Of a stretch of DNA of 64,000 nt, positions 33,066-41,173 are shown piece by piece (the first letter of the stretch is position 1; the number at the start of each line of letters is the position of its first letter). The notes under the pieces are model-generated. The model ran no database searches and was not told the origin of the DNA. It saw only the letters and a list, made by a program, of their open reading frames with translations. A program made the position numbers and the translations under genes. The stretch comes from Oscillospiraceae bacterium (lineage in GTDB: Bacteria; Bacillota; Clostridia; Saccharofermentanales; Saccharofermentanaceae): NCBI GenBank assembly GCA_900176545.1, contig FWXP01000004.1, positions 62,001-126,000 on the forward strand, given 5' to 3'.

Positions 33066-34256
33066 ATGAAGATCTTAGTAATCAACTGCGGAAGTTCTTC
33101 CTGTAAGTTCCAGCTCTTCGACATGGACACAGGTGTTGTTCTTGCCAAGGGTAATGCCGACAGGATCGGTATCGACGGAAAGCTTTCCTACAAGAGTTCA
33201 AAGGGAGCTGACCTTGAGAAGGATGTTGAGCTTCCTAACCACAAGGTAGCCGTAAAGCTCGTTCTTTCACAGCTCACAGATCCTGAGACAGGAGTTATCT
33301 CCGATGTTTCCGAGATCTCCGCCGTAGGCCACAGAGTTCTCCACGGCGGTAAGTTCTACAGCGAGTCTGTAGTAGTAAATGACGATGTTAAGAGAGTAAT
33401 CAGGGAGTGCTTCCCCTTAGGACCTCTTCACAATCCCGCTAACCTTACGGGTATCGAGGCATGCGAGTCTGTTCTTCCTGCAGGTACTCCCCAGGTTGCA
33501 GTATTCGATACGGCATTCCATATGACAATGCCCCCCAAGGCATATACATATGCTCTTCCTTATGAGATCTCCGAGAAGTATTCCATCAGGAGATACGGCT
33601 TCCACGGAACATCCCACAGATATGTTTCCAAGAGAGCTGCAGAGTTCCTCGGTATCAGCACAGAGGGCCTTAAGATGGTAACATGCCACCTCGGTAACGG
33701 ATCTTCCTTCGCAGCTGTCAAGGACGGCAAGTGCGTTGATACATCCATGGGTCTTACTCCTCTTGCAGGTATCTGCATGGGAACAAGAACAGGTGATATC
33801 GATCCCGCTATTGTTCCTTTCATCATGCAGAGAGAGGGTCTTTCCCCTGAGGAGATCGATACTCTTCTCAACAAGAAGTCCGGTGTACTCGGTGTATCCG
33901 GCGTAAGCTCCGACTTCCGTGATCTTGCTAAGGCTGCTTCCGAGGGCAACGAGAGAGCTCAGCTCGCACTCGACATGTTCTCTTACCAGGGTTCCAAGAT
34001 CGTCGGTTCCTACGCAGCTGCTATGGGCGGCGTTGACGTTATCGTATTCACAGCAGGTATCGGTGAGAACACAGATACTATCCGTGATGCTATCATCAAG
34101 CCTCTCGAGTTCATGGGCGCTAAGATCGATCCCGCTAAGAACAACGGCACAAGATGCGAGGCTGTCATCTCTGCTGACGATTCCAAGGTAAAGATCGTAG
34201 TCATCCCCACAAACGAGGAGCTCGCTATCGCTCAGGAGACAATGGCTCTCATCTGA
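33066..34256 (+). CDS. ackA: Acetate kinase
   Basis: Makes ATP and acetate from acetyl phosphate. The 396-residue protein carries the two family signatures: VINCGSSSCKFQLF at the N-terminus and RYGFHGTSHRYV (about residues 177-188). ATP-site motifs HLGNGSSFAAV, GLTPLAGICMGTRTGDIDP and FTAGIGENTDTIR are also present. AAGGAG precedes the ATG and a strong terminator follows, so pta-ackA is a two-gene operon. Codon use is highly biased, as expected for a highly expressed gene. Confidence 0.98.
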   Translation: MKILVINCGSSSCKFQLFDMDTGVVLAKGNADRIGIDGKLSYKSSKGADLEKDVELPNHKVAVKLVLSQLTDPETGVISDVSEISAVGHRVLHGGKFYSESVVVNDDVKRVIRECFPLGPLHNPANLTGIEACESVLPAGTPQVAVFDTAFHMTMPPKAYTYALPYEISEKYSIRRYGFHGTSHRYVSKRAAEFLGISTEGLKMVTCHLGNGSSFAAVKDGKCVDTSMGLTPLAGICMGTRTGDIDPAIVPFIMQREGLSPEEIDTLLNKKSGVLGVSGVSSDFRDLAKAASEGNERAQLALDMFSYQGSKIVGSYAAAMGGVDVIVFTAGIGENTDTIRDAIIKPLEFMGAKIDPAKNNGTRCEAVISADDSKVKIVVIPTNEELAIAQETMALI

Positions 34257-34281
34257 TCCGCGATATTAACTTAAAACTTCA

Positions 34282-34311
34282 AAGGGCACGGTTCACGCCG
34301 TGCCTTTTTTG
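34282..34311 (+). terminator. Terminator of pta-ackA
   Basis: AAGGGCACGG and CCGTGCCTTT flank a short loop and are followed by TTTTTTG. It abuts the stop codon of the convergent MocR-type gene. Confidence 0.88.
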
Positions 34312-34312
34312 T

Positions 34313-35392
34313 TTATCTTTGAAGATCTGCCCTCATCCTGCGCCTGGTACGGTTGATGTGCCGCTCGAAGGCGCCTCCGGAGAGAAGCTCCGTGAGGACC
34401 AGCTGCTCGAAGGTGGGTACTGTGCAGGAATAAAATCCCAGCTGCTCGTTGAACTTCTTCACTAAGTGCTCGGGAAGCACCATATATCCCACACGAAGGG
34501 CGGGAGAGATGGACTTGGAGAAGGTATTAAGGTAGATGATATTGTCGTTAGTTGCCATGGAGAACAACGTCTCGACAGGCTTTCCCAGGACGGAGAATTC
34601 AGATTCATAATCATCTTCTATTATGAGCCCGTCTCTCGTATCGGCCCATCTTATGTATTCGTGCCTCTTGGACGCCGATGAGGTTATACCGGTAGGAAAG
34701 CTCCTGAATGGCGATATGTGAAGGATATCTGCCTTTGTCTTACTAAGCGCGGAACTCTCGATACCGTCGTTTCCCAGGGGAAGAAGATCGCAGGTGATCC
34801 CCGAGACCTCGTAGACGCGCCTTATCTTGTCATAGGACGGATCTTCCAGGGCAACGGTCCTTCCTTTGCCTATGAGAGCCGCTATCAGATTATAGAGATA
34901 TTCGGCTCCCGATCCTACGATTATCCTGTCGGGAGTCACCCTTATATCCTTATTGCGTGCCAGATACCTGGCTATAGCATCCCTGAACTCTTCGATGCCG
35001 TTATTTGGGGACTTTTGCAGGATATCGTTCTCTCTGTTAGTAATGACGCTCCTCATGGTCTTGGCAAGGACTGAAGAAGGGAAACGATAGGCTTCAAAAC
35101 TGTCGTAATATGCCTGAGGAGTAGTCGTAGGCACCGACAGTTCTTCCGGAAAGGAGGAGAAGCCGTCATCCGGACGGAAATCCACGAAGTAGCCGCTCTT
35201 TTGAACGCTTCTTATATATCCCTCATCACAAAGGAGCGCGTAAGCATGCTCCGCTGTAATGACGCTCACGCCGAACTGGGCCGAGATCGTCCTCTTGGAC
35301 GGGATCTTCGTATTGTACGGATAAATGCCGTCTACTATGTCTTTCTTTATGTGCCTGTAGATCTGCATGTAAGATGTATCGTTCGTTTTCAT
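34313..35392 (-). CDS. MocR/PdxR-type regulator, C-terminally shortened
   Basis: A GntR-type winged helix (MQIYRHIKKDIVDGIYP, then SKRTISAQFGVSVITAEHAY, residues ~9-60) joined to a fold-type I aminotransferase domain. IVGSGAEYLYNLIAAL, IEDDYESEFS and the PLP-lysine segment LNTFSKSISPALRVGYMVLP are visible. The protein has 359 residues, whereas GabR/PdxR-type proteins usually have about 450-500. It stops just after FERHINRTRRRM, where the family normally continues with a further small domain of ~100 residues. The stop abuts the ackA terminator, leaving no remnant. It diverges from an ECF S component over 105 bp that contain inverted repeats. Confidence 0.85.
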   Translation of the reverse strand: MKTNDTSYMQIYRHIKKDIVDGIYPYNTKIPSKRTISAQFGVSVITAEHAYALLCDEGYIRSVQKSGYFVDFRPDDGFSSFPEELSVPTTTPQAYYDSFEAYRFPSSVLAKTMRSVITNRENDILQKSPNNGIEEFRDAIARYLARNKDIRVTPDRIIVGSGAEYLYNLIAALIGKGRTVALEDPSYDKIRRVYEVSGITCDLLPLGNDGIESSALSKTKADILHISPFRSFPTGITSSASKRHEYIRWADTRDGLIIEDDYESEFSVLGKPVETLFSMATNDNIIYLNTFSKSISPALRVGYMVLPEHLVKKFNEQLGFYSCTVPTFEQLVLTELLSGGAFERHINRTRRRMRADLQR

Positions 35393-35439
35393 CTGGTTAT
35401 ATTAAAAACTCTCCATCTGGATATTTTTTATATTCAGAT
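35391..35439. promoter_or_regulatory. Candidate MocR operator
   Basis: ATCTGG occurs at 35391-35396 and again at 35415-35420 (24 bases apart). The second forms ATCTGGATA-N7-TATTCAGAT (35415-35439), an inverted repeat with one mismatch. Repeats of this sort between a MocR gene and its divergent target are typical binding sites. Confidence 0.45.
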
Positions 35440-35497
35440 ATGTTGTAACCTATGATCATTGAAATTGCAATACATAGTGTTTACATAGGAGTTAGAA

Positions 35498-36004
35498 ATG
35501 AGCGACCAGAGAAGACATTTAAGAAAGATAACATTTGCCGGGATCCTTGCGGCATTCATATTCGTAGGCACGGAGATCCATGTGCCTACAGCCATAGGTC
35601 ATGTTAACCTTGGAGATGTGGTAATACTCGTAAGTGCATATATCTTAGGCCCTATAGCAGCTATTCCCGCAGCTGTCGGCTCGGCACTGGCAGACCTTCT
35701 TGCGGGATATCCTCAGTACATCGCACCTACATTCATCATTAAGTATCTGATGGGACTTGTTGCAGGTCTTATCCTGAGAAGAAAGCCCGAACATAAGGTT
35801 CCTTTCCTTAAGAGACTGTTGGCGGCTCTCATCGCCGAAGCCATAATGATAGGCGGCTACTTCGCTTTTGAGTCATTGCCTTTTATGTATGGTGTTACTA
35901 CGGCCATCGGATCCTTGATCCCTAATCTTATACAGGCAGCAGCGGCCATTATCGGTGCGATACCTCTCACGTACATAAAGTCATTCGATAATGTCAGGGT
36001 ATAA
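35498..36004 (+). CDS. ECF transporter S component
   Basis: The substrate-binding membrane subunit of an energy-coupling-factor vitamin importer. The 168-residue, roughly six-helix protein has ITFAGILAAFIFVGTEIHVP, GHVNLGDVVILVSAYILGP and GSALADLLAGYPQYIAPTF. These are signatures of the group that includes predicted pyridoxine, hydroxymethylpyrimidine and riboflavin S components. AGGAG precedes the ATG. The shared ATPase/T module is not in the window. Divergence from a MocR/PdxR-type regulator suggests a vitamin B6 compound as substrate, but that is inference. Confidence 0.85.
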   Translation: MSDQRRHLRKITFAGILAAFIFVGTEIHVPTAIGHVNLGDVVILVSAYILGPIAAIPAAVGSALADLLAGYPQYIAPTFIIKYLMGLVAGLILRRKPEHKVPFLKRLLAALIAEAIMIGGYFAFESLPFMYGVTTAIGSLIPNLIQAAAAIIGAIPLTYIKSFDNVRV

Positions 36005-36033
36005 GGAAACTGAAAAATAGCCTCAATTATCGT

Positions 36034-36063
36034 TCCCTCCTTCTGATAGACTTGAAGGAGGGA
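36034..36063 (+). terminator. Hairpin after the ECF gene
   Basis: TCCCTCCTTC-TGATAGACTT-GAAGGAGGGA is a perfect 10-bp stem. The following sequence CGTATATTTT is only moderately T-rich, so it may be a weak terminator. Confidence 0.6.
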
Positions 36064-36088
36064 CGTATATTTTACGAGGAGGACTGAT

Positions 36089-36757
36089 ATGAGTCAGGTC
36101 ATCAGGATAAAGTGCGGTACCGGTAACTGTTATCTCGTGGCAGATGGCAAGAATGCCGTTCTGGTGGATACGGGGAGCAAAGAAAATATCAGCGATGTTA
36201 TCGCCGTATGCGATAAGTATGATATCAAGCTCATCCTTCTTACGCATACACATTTCGACCATGCGGAGAATGCGGCGGAACTGTCGCGCAGATATTCCGT
36301 GCCCGTCGCGCTCCACAGGGCCGACGACGAGCTCTTTGACGATTACTCCAAGCAGCCCCTTATGTCACGTGGCATGGTAGGCAAGGTGATCCTTACTGTC
36401 TCCCTTACGAAGCTTGGGAGCATCAAGGTCAAGCGCCCCGACAACATGATCTTCGTTAAGGAAGGCGACGACCTTAAGAAGTACGGCATAGACGCGCGGA
36501 TAGTAGAGATCCCGGGTCACACTATAGGTTCCATAGGACTTGATGTGGAAGAAAGAGACCTCATAGTCGGAGACGCCCTGGATAACTGGGTGTGTCCGGA
36601 GAAGGCCCATCTGTACTTTAACAGCGATGCAGTTGAAAAGAGTGCGGAGAAGATAAGGAGCCTTGGCGAAAGGATGGTCTGGTTCGGTCACGGTAATCCG
36701 GTAAGGTCTGGCGAGATAAGAGTGCAAAGTCCGATTATAGGGACAAAAACTCTCTAA
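36089..36757 (+). CDS. Metallo-beta-lactamase-fold hydrolase
   Basis: A 222-residue hydrolase with the zinc motif LLTHTHFDHAENAAEL (HxHxDH, about residues 50-65). A later metal histidine is in EIPGHTIGSIGL, the bridging aspartate in VGDALDN, and a final histidine in WFGHGNPV. It has the layout of glyoxalase II-like MBL proteins, but the substrate cannot be assigned. GGAGG precedes the ATG. It lies alone between the ECF gene and pcrA. Confidence 0.88.
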   Translation: MSQVIRIKCGTGNCYLVADGKNAVLVDTGSKENISDVIAVCDKYDIKLILLTHTHFDHAENAAELSRRYSVPVALHRADDELFDDYSKQPLMSRGMVGKVILTVSLTKLGSIKVKRPDNMIFVKEGDDLKKYGIDARIVEIPGHTIGSIGLDVEERDLIVGDALDNWVCPEKAHLYFNSDAVEKSAEKIRSLGERMVWFGHGNPVRSGEIRVQSPIIGTKTL

Positions 36758-36833
36758 AGGAACATATTGTGCAATTATAGAAATCAGAGACCCCGTTTAT
36801 CTGTTATAATTAGAAAAAATTATATATAAGATA

Positions 36834-39290
36834 ATGGAGATCGATGTGGACGGATTCGACAGCGAGATGACCGGCGGAAGTGATTTCTTCGCCGAGCTCG
36901 ATGAACTATATACCAATGCGGCGGCAAGAGGCCGCGAGGATAACGATGCGGACAGCCTCCTTGAGGGCCTTAATCCCGAACAGAAGGAAGCGGTAATGCA
37001 TCTGGACGGCCCTTTGCTCATACTGGCAGGCGCAGGTTCCGGTAAGACAAGAGTAATAACATACAGGATCGCATACATGATGAAGAAGCATAATGTTGCT
37101 CCGGGTTCAATCTTGGCGATCACTTTCACCAATAAGGCAGCTAATGAGATGAAGGAGAGGATCACCGCCCTCGTAGGCGATAAGTCCCAGTATATCTGGT
37201 GCGGTACTTTCCACTCCATCTTTGCCAGGATCATGAGAAGACATGCAGACCTTATAGGTTACGACAAGAACTTCACGATCCTGGATACCGACGACCAGCT
37301 CAAGATGGTCAAGCAATGTATGCAGGAACTCGATATCTCCGAGAAGCTCTTCAAGCCCAGGAACTTCCTTTATGAGATAACCAATTCCAAGAACCATATG
37401 GTATCTCCCGAGCAGTACGAGCAGCTTGCGGGTGCGGATATCTCACGCCAGCAGGCAGCGAAGGTATACAAGAAGTACAATCAGAAGCTTCGTGAGAACA
37501 ATGCCATGGACTTCGACGATATCCTGGTCAACATGGTCCACCTGTTAAAGGACAATCCGGATATCCTCGAGTACTACAGGAACAAGTTCAGATACATAAT
37601 GGTCGATGAGTATCAGGATACCAACCAGCCACAGTACAATGCGGTCATGCTCCTTGCCAAGGGTCACAGCAATATCTGCGTAGTAGGTGACGATGATCAG
37701 TCCATCTACGCCTTCCGTGGTGCCGATGTAAGGATGATCCTGAACTTCGAGAAGGATTTTAAGGACGCGAGGGTCATCAAGCTGGAGCAGAACTACAGGT
37801 CTACGGCGACGATCCTTGCCGCGGCCAATGAGGTCATAGCCAACAACAAGAGCCGTAAGAGCAAGGCTTTGAGGACTGACGGCGGCGAAGGCGACAAGAT
37901 CATCGTAATGAATACCGACAGCCAGAACATAGAGGCGTCCTGGACGGCAGATACCATCAAGCACATGGTCCAGAAAGGCAAGTTCCAGTATTCCGACGTC
38001 GCGATACTCTACAGGATGAACGCGCTGTCGAGATCGATAGAGTCGGCGCTCAGGGACAGGGGGATCCCGTTCAGGATCTACGGAGGCATGCGATTCTACG
38101 ACCGTAAGGAGATCAAGGATATCCTCGCATATCTTCGCCTCATAAATGACAGCAAGGATGATCTTGCCTTTGACAGGATAATCAATGTTCCCAAGAGGGG
38201 CATAGGAGATACTACGGTAGAGAGGATCAGAGCCATCGCGGCAGCGGAGCATACATCCATGTTCGATATAGCGAGCAGGGCATCTGAGTACGAGGAACTC
38301 GTAAGGTCAGCAGTGAAGCTCAAGTCCTTCTGTTCATTGATAAACGGATTCGTATCCGTCATGGATACGGACGAGATGTCTTTCCCGGATTTTGTCGACC
38401 ATGTCGAGAACGAGTCGGGTATCATCCAGGAGATAATCGATCAAAGAGAGAGCAAGGGTGAACTTACTGATCGAGTCGAGAACTTGAAGGAGTTGCTCTC
38501 AGAAGCAGCCGAGTATGAGAAGAACCACAGGGCTACTGCCGACGGCGAAGCCCTTAAGGAGCAGATAGAGGAGGATGAGTTCTTCGAGGAGGAGAATGCT
38601 ACGGCAGATACTCTTCGCGGTATCCTTTCGCTCTATCTCGAGAATGCCGCTTTATATTCCCAGGGAGACGGAGAGGATGAGTCTGAGGATTTTGTAAGGC
38701 TCATGTCCATCCACAGTGCCAAGGGACTTGAGTTCGGCGCAGTGTTCCTGATAGGAGCCGAGGACGGTATCTTCCCCAGCTATAAGTCCATCGCGTCTGC
38801 GGCTGATACGGAAGAGGAGAGGCGACTTATGTATGTTGCCATCACGAGAGCCAAGAAGAATCTCTTCATCGTCTTAACAAGGCAGAGGATGCTCTTCGGT
38901 CAGACCCAGTGTCTTCCTCCTTCCAGGTTCCTTCGCGAGATCAATCCCGAGCATCTCTACAGGATGGGCGGTATGAGAGAGCCGGAGAAGAAGCCCGTTG
39001 AGGCTGTAAATTCCAAGGCAAGGGAGATGGCAAGAAGAAATATCGCAAGTGCTCTGTCTTCAGGTGTTACATCCAAACCCGAGAAGAGGAACAATGCTCC
39101 CGCCAAGAAGCCCGGAGCGCTTGAGCCGTCTCAGATAACAAACGGCATGAAGGTAAGACACGACAGGTTTGGCCTCGGAGTCGTACTCAAGGTGGAGCCT
39201 GTCGCCGGTGACGCACTCATCACCGTTGATTTTGACGGCATGAGGAAGAATATGCTGGCAGGTACGGCAGGTCTTAAGAAAGGAGATTGA
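36834..39290 (+). CDS. pcrA: ATP-dependent DNA helicase PcrA/UvrD
   Basis: A superfamily 1A 3'-5' helicase for repair and replication. In 818 residues: Q motif LNPEQKEAVMHLDGPLL, Walker A LAGAGSGKTRVITYRI (about residues 62-77), Walker B VDEYQDTNQPQY, VGDDDQSIYAFRGAD, LEQNYRST and VRLMSIHSAKGLEF. A C-terminal Tudor-like domain (MKVRHDRFGLGVVLKV) is typical of PcrA, where it contacts RNA polymerase. About 45 acidic residues precede the Q motif. No Shine-Dalgarno sequence is evident at the ATG, with an A/T-rich TATATA seven bases upstream. dgt follows after 4 bases. Confidence 0.95.
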   Translation: MEIDVDGFDSEMTGGSDFFAELDELYTNAAARGREDNDADSLLEGLNPEQKEAVMHLDGPLLILAGAGSGKTRVITYRIAYMMKKHNVAPGSILAITFTNKAANEMKERITALVGDKSQYIWCGTFHSIFARIMRRHADLIGYDKNFTILDTDDQLKMVKQCMQELDISEKLFKPRNFLYEITNSKNHMVSPEQYEQLAGADISRQQAAKVYKKYNQKLRENNAMDFDDILVNMVHLLKDNPDILEYYRNKFRYIMVDEYQDTNQPQYNAVMLLAKGHSNICVVGDDDQSIYAFRGADVRMILNFEKDFKDARVIKLEQNYRSTATILAAANEVIANNKSRKSKALRTDGGEGDKIIVMNTDSQNIEASWTADTIKHMVQKGKFQYSDVAILYRMNALSRSIESALRDRGIPFRIYGGMRFYDRKEIKDILAYLRLINDSKDDLAFDRIINVPKRGIGDTTVERIRAIAAAEHTSMFDIASRASEYEELVRSAVKLKSFCSLINGFVSVMDTDEMSFPDFVDHVENESGIIQEIIDQRESKGELTDRVENLKELLSEAAEYEKNHRATADGEALKEQIEEDEFFEEENATADTLRGILSLYLENAALYSQGDGEDESEDFVRLMSIHSAKGLEFGAVFLIGAEDGIFPSYKSIASAADTEEERRLMYVAITRAKKNLFIVLTRQRMLFGQTQCLPPSRFLREINPEHLYRMGGMREPEKKPVEAVNSKAREMARRNIASALSSGVTSKPEKRNNAPAKKPGALEPSQITNGMKVRHDRFGLGVVLKVEPVAGDALITVDFDGMRKNMLAGTAGLKKGD

Positions 39291-39294
39291 TCCT

Positions 39295-40515
39295 ATGTAC
39301 AGCTTGTTCGATATGTACAGTGACGAATTCAACAAGATAGATGTTGAGCCCCAGCTCATGAAGAATGAGAAGGATACCGAATTCGTAAGGCTCATCCGAG
39401 AGGAGAGGGAAAGGACGCTGTCGCCCTATGCGCAGAAGAGCTCTCTTTCCAGAGGAAGGGCAAAGGAGGAAGAACCCTGCCTTATACGAAGTGCATACGA
39501 ACGAGACATGGGAAGGATAATCTTCTCTCAGTCCTTCAGAAGACTCAGGCACAAGACGCAGGTCTTCTTCAATCCCACCAATGACCATATCTGCTCAAGG
39601 ATCGAGCATGTTATATACGTTAATTACATATCCACGATCATAGGTCGTGCGCTAAACCTCAATACCGATCTTATCCAGGCTATCGCCATGGGACACGATC
39701 TGGGACACGCTCCCTTCGGTCACAGCGGTGAGAGGGCACTTAACAAGTGCATCAAGTCGGTGGATCCTTCCCTCTACTTCGAGCATGAGGTGCACAGCCT
39801 CCGCGTTCTCGATGTTCTGGAGGAGCACAGGCCCGGCGAGCACGGCCTTAACCTGACATTCGAGGTAAGGGACGGTATAGTATCACACTGCGGCGAGACT
39901 TATAACGAGTATGTGCTCAAGCCCTTAAGGGATAAGACAGAGAAGCAGGTGTCCGATAAGCCGGAGAAGGACAGGACGGCTCCCGCTACCCTGGAAGGAT
40001 GCGTAGTAAGGTTCGCTGATAAGATCGCTTATGTGGGAAGAGACGTTGAGGATGCAAGAAGAGCAGGTATCATCAGCGGTACCGGAGAGTTTCTCCCCGA
40101 CAGCGTAGTATCAAGGCTAGGCTCTACTAATTCCGAGACCATCAATATACTTGTCGGCGATCTTATCCACAGCAGCATGAACGCTGACGAGATCAGGATG
40201 AGCGAGGGTAACTTCAAGGCTATGAACGATTTCCTTACAAGGAACTTTGAAGAGATATATAAGGCCCCCAAGATCGCTACATACGAGAAGACGGTAGATA
40301 TCTTAATAGAAGCGATATTCGAAGCCTTTATGAGATGTACCGAAGATATCGAGAAAGCATATGCTTCCGAGAATCGTGCCATCAAGGATTTCGCGAAATT
40401 CTATAAGAACCATCCAGAGAGCGGTTGCGCCCAGGTAAGGAAAGTCGTCGATTATATAGCAGGCATGACAGACACATATGCGAATACCTGCTTTGACCTA
40501 CTCTATAAAGTGTAA
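39295..40515 (+). CDS. dgt: Deoxyguanosinetriphosphate triphosphohydrolase-like protein
   Basis: Hydrolyses dNTPs (classically dGTP) to the deoxynucleoside and triphosphate. The 406-residue HD-domain protein shows FRRLRHKTQVFFN, the first metal histidine in CSRIEHVIYV, and the HD pair in MGHDLGHAPFGHSGERALN (about residues 122-140). The later SHCGETYNEY and VRFADKIAYVGRDVEDA contain the last metal aspartate. AAAGGAG precedes the ATG 4 bases after pcrA. yfbR, another HD-domain nucleotide hydrolase, follows after 13 bases, giving a dNTP-turnover pair behind a repair helicase. Confidence 0.93.
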   Translation: MYSLFDMYSDEFNKIDVEPQLMKNEKDTEFVRLIREERERTLSPYAQKSSLSRGRAKEEEPCLIRSAYERDMGRIIFSQSFRRLRHKTQVFFNPTNDHICSRIEHVIYVNYISTIIGRALNLNTDLIQAIAMGHDLGHAPFGHSGERALNKCIKSVDPSLYFEHEVHSLRVLDVLEEHRPGEHGLNLTFEVRDGIVSHCGETYNEYVLKPLRDKTEKQVSDKPEKDRTAPATLEGCVVRFADKIAYVGRDVEDARRAGIISGTGEFLPDSVVSRLGSTNSETINILVGDLIHSSMNADEIRMSEGNFKAMNDFLTRNFEEIYKAPKIATYEKTVDILIEAIFEAFMRCTEDIEKAYASENRAIKDFAKFYKNHPESGCAQVRKVVDYIAGMTDTYANTCFDLLYKV

Positions 40516-40528
40516 CGGAGAGAAGATA

Positions 40529-41155
40529 ATGGAAGATAACAATAACTACGGATTCTTTGCGATGCTGGACAGGATGCAGTACATCAACCGCTGGGGGCTG
40601 ATGCGCAATAACAAGGTTGAGAACATAAAGGAGCACAGCTTCGATGTAGCGGTAATAGCTCATGCATTGGCCGTTCTCCATAACGAGATGTTCGAGCATG
40701 AATTGAAGACCGATCCATATAAGGTCCTGACATATGCTCTGTACCATGACTGTACCGAGATCATCACGGGTGATCTTCCCACTCCGATCAAGTACAGGAA
40801 CGAGACCATCAAGAAGGCTTACAGGGAAGTGGAGCACGAAGCTGCCGTAAGGCTGTCGTCGCTGCTGCCGGGCATTATGCAGGACGAGTACTTGGAGCTC
40901 CTGTCACCTAAGTTCGAGACTGAAGATGACCTTCTCGTAAAGAAACTTGTTAAGGCTGCCGACAGGATCTCGGCTTATATAAAGTGCATAACCGAAGAGG
41001 CTTCCGGCAACACGGAATTTACGTCGGCCAAGAAGACAATAAAGGATACAATTGATAAGATAGGATTACCTGAAGTCGATTACTTCATGGAACGCTTCGT
41101 GCCTTCCTACGGATATACACTTGATGAACTTAATGCACAGGGTGCAAAGGAATAA
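40529..41155 (+). CDS. yfbR: 5'-deoxynucleotidase, YfbR-type HD protein
   Basis: Removes phosphate from deoxynucleoside 5'-monophosphates. The 208-residue protein shows MLDRMQYINRWGLMRN, the metal motif NIKEHSFDVAVIAHALAV (about residues 33-50), the HD motif YHDCTEIITGDLPTPIKY (about residues 73-90) and AADRISAYIKC. I start at 40529 because GGAGAG lies 6 bases upstream; the longer frame overlaps dgt. It probably ends the pcrA-dgt-yfbR operon. Confidence 0.9.
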   Translation: MEDNNNYGFFAMLDRMQYINRWGLMRNNKVENIKEHSFDVAVIAHALAVLHNEMFEHELKTDPYKVLTYALYHDCTEIITGDLPTPIKYRNETIKKAYREVEHEAAVRLSSLLPGIMQDEYLELLSPKFETEDDLLVKKLVKAADRISAYIKCITEEASGNTEFTSAKKTIKDTIDKIGLPEVDYFMERFVPSYGYTLDELNAQGAKE

Positions 41156-41173
41156 AGAAAGACAGAATTTTTG

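Noticed and set aside
39295-41155. dGTPase plus deoxynucleotidase as a dedicated anti-phage system.
   Set aside because: The genes sit in a housekeeping operon behind pcrA with ordinary codon use and no toxin, sensor or mobile-element context; only a general role is supported.
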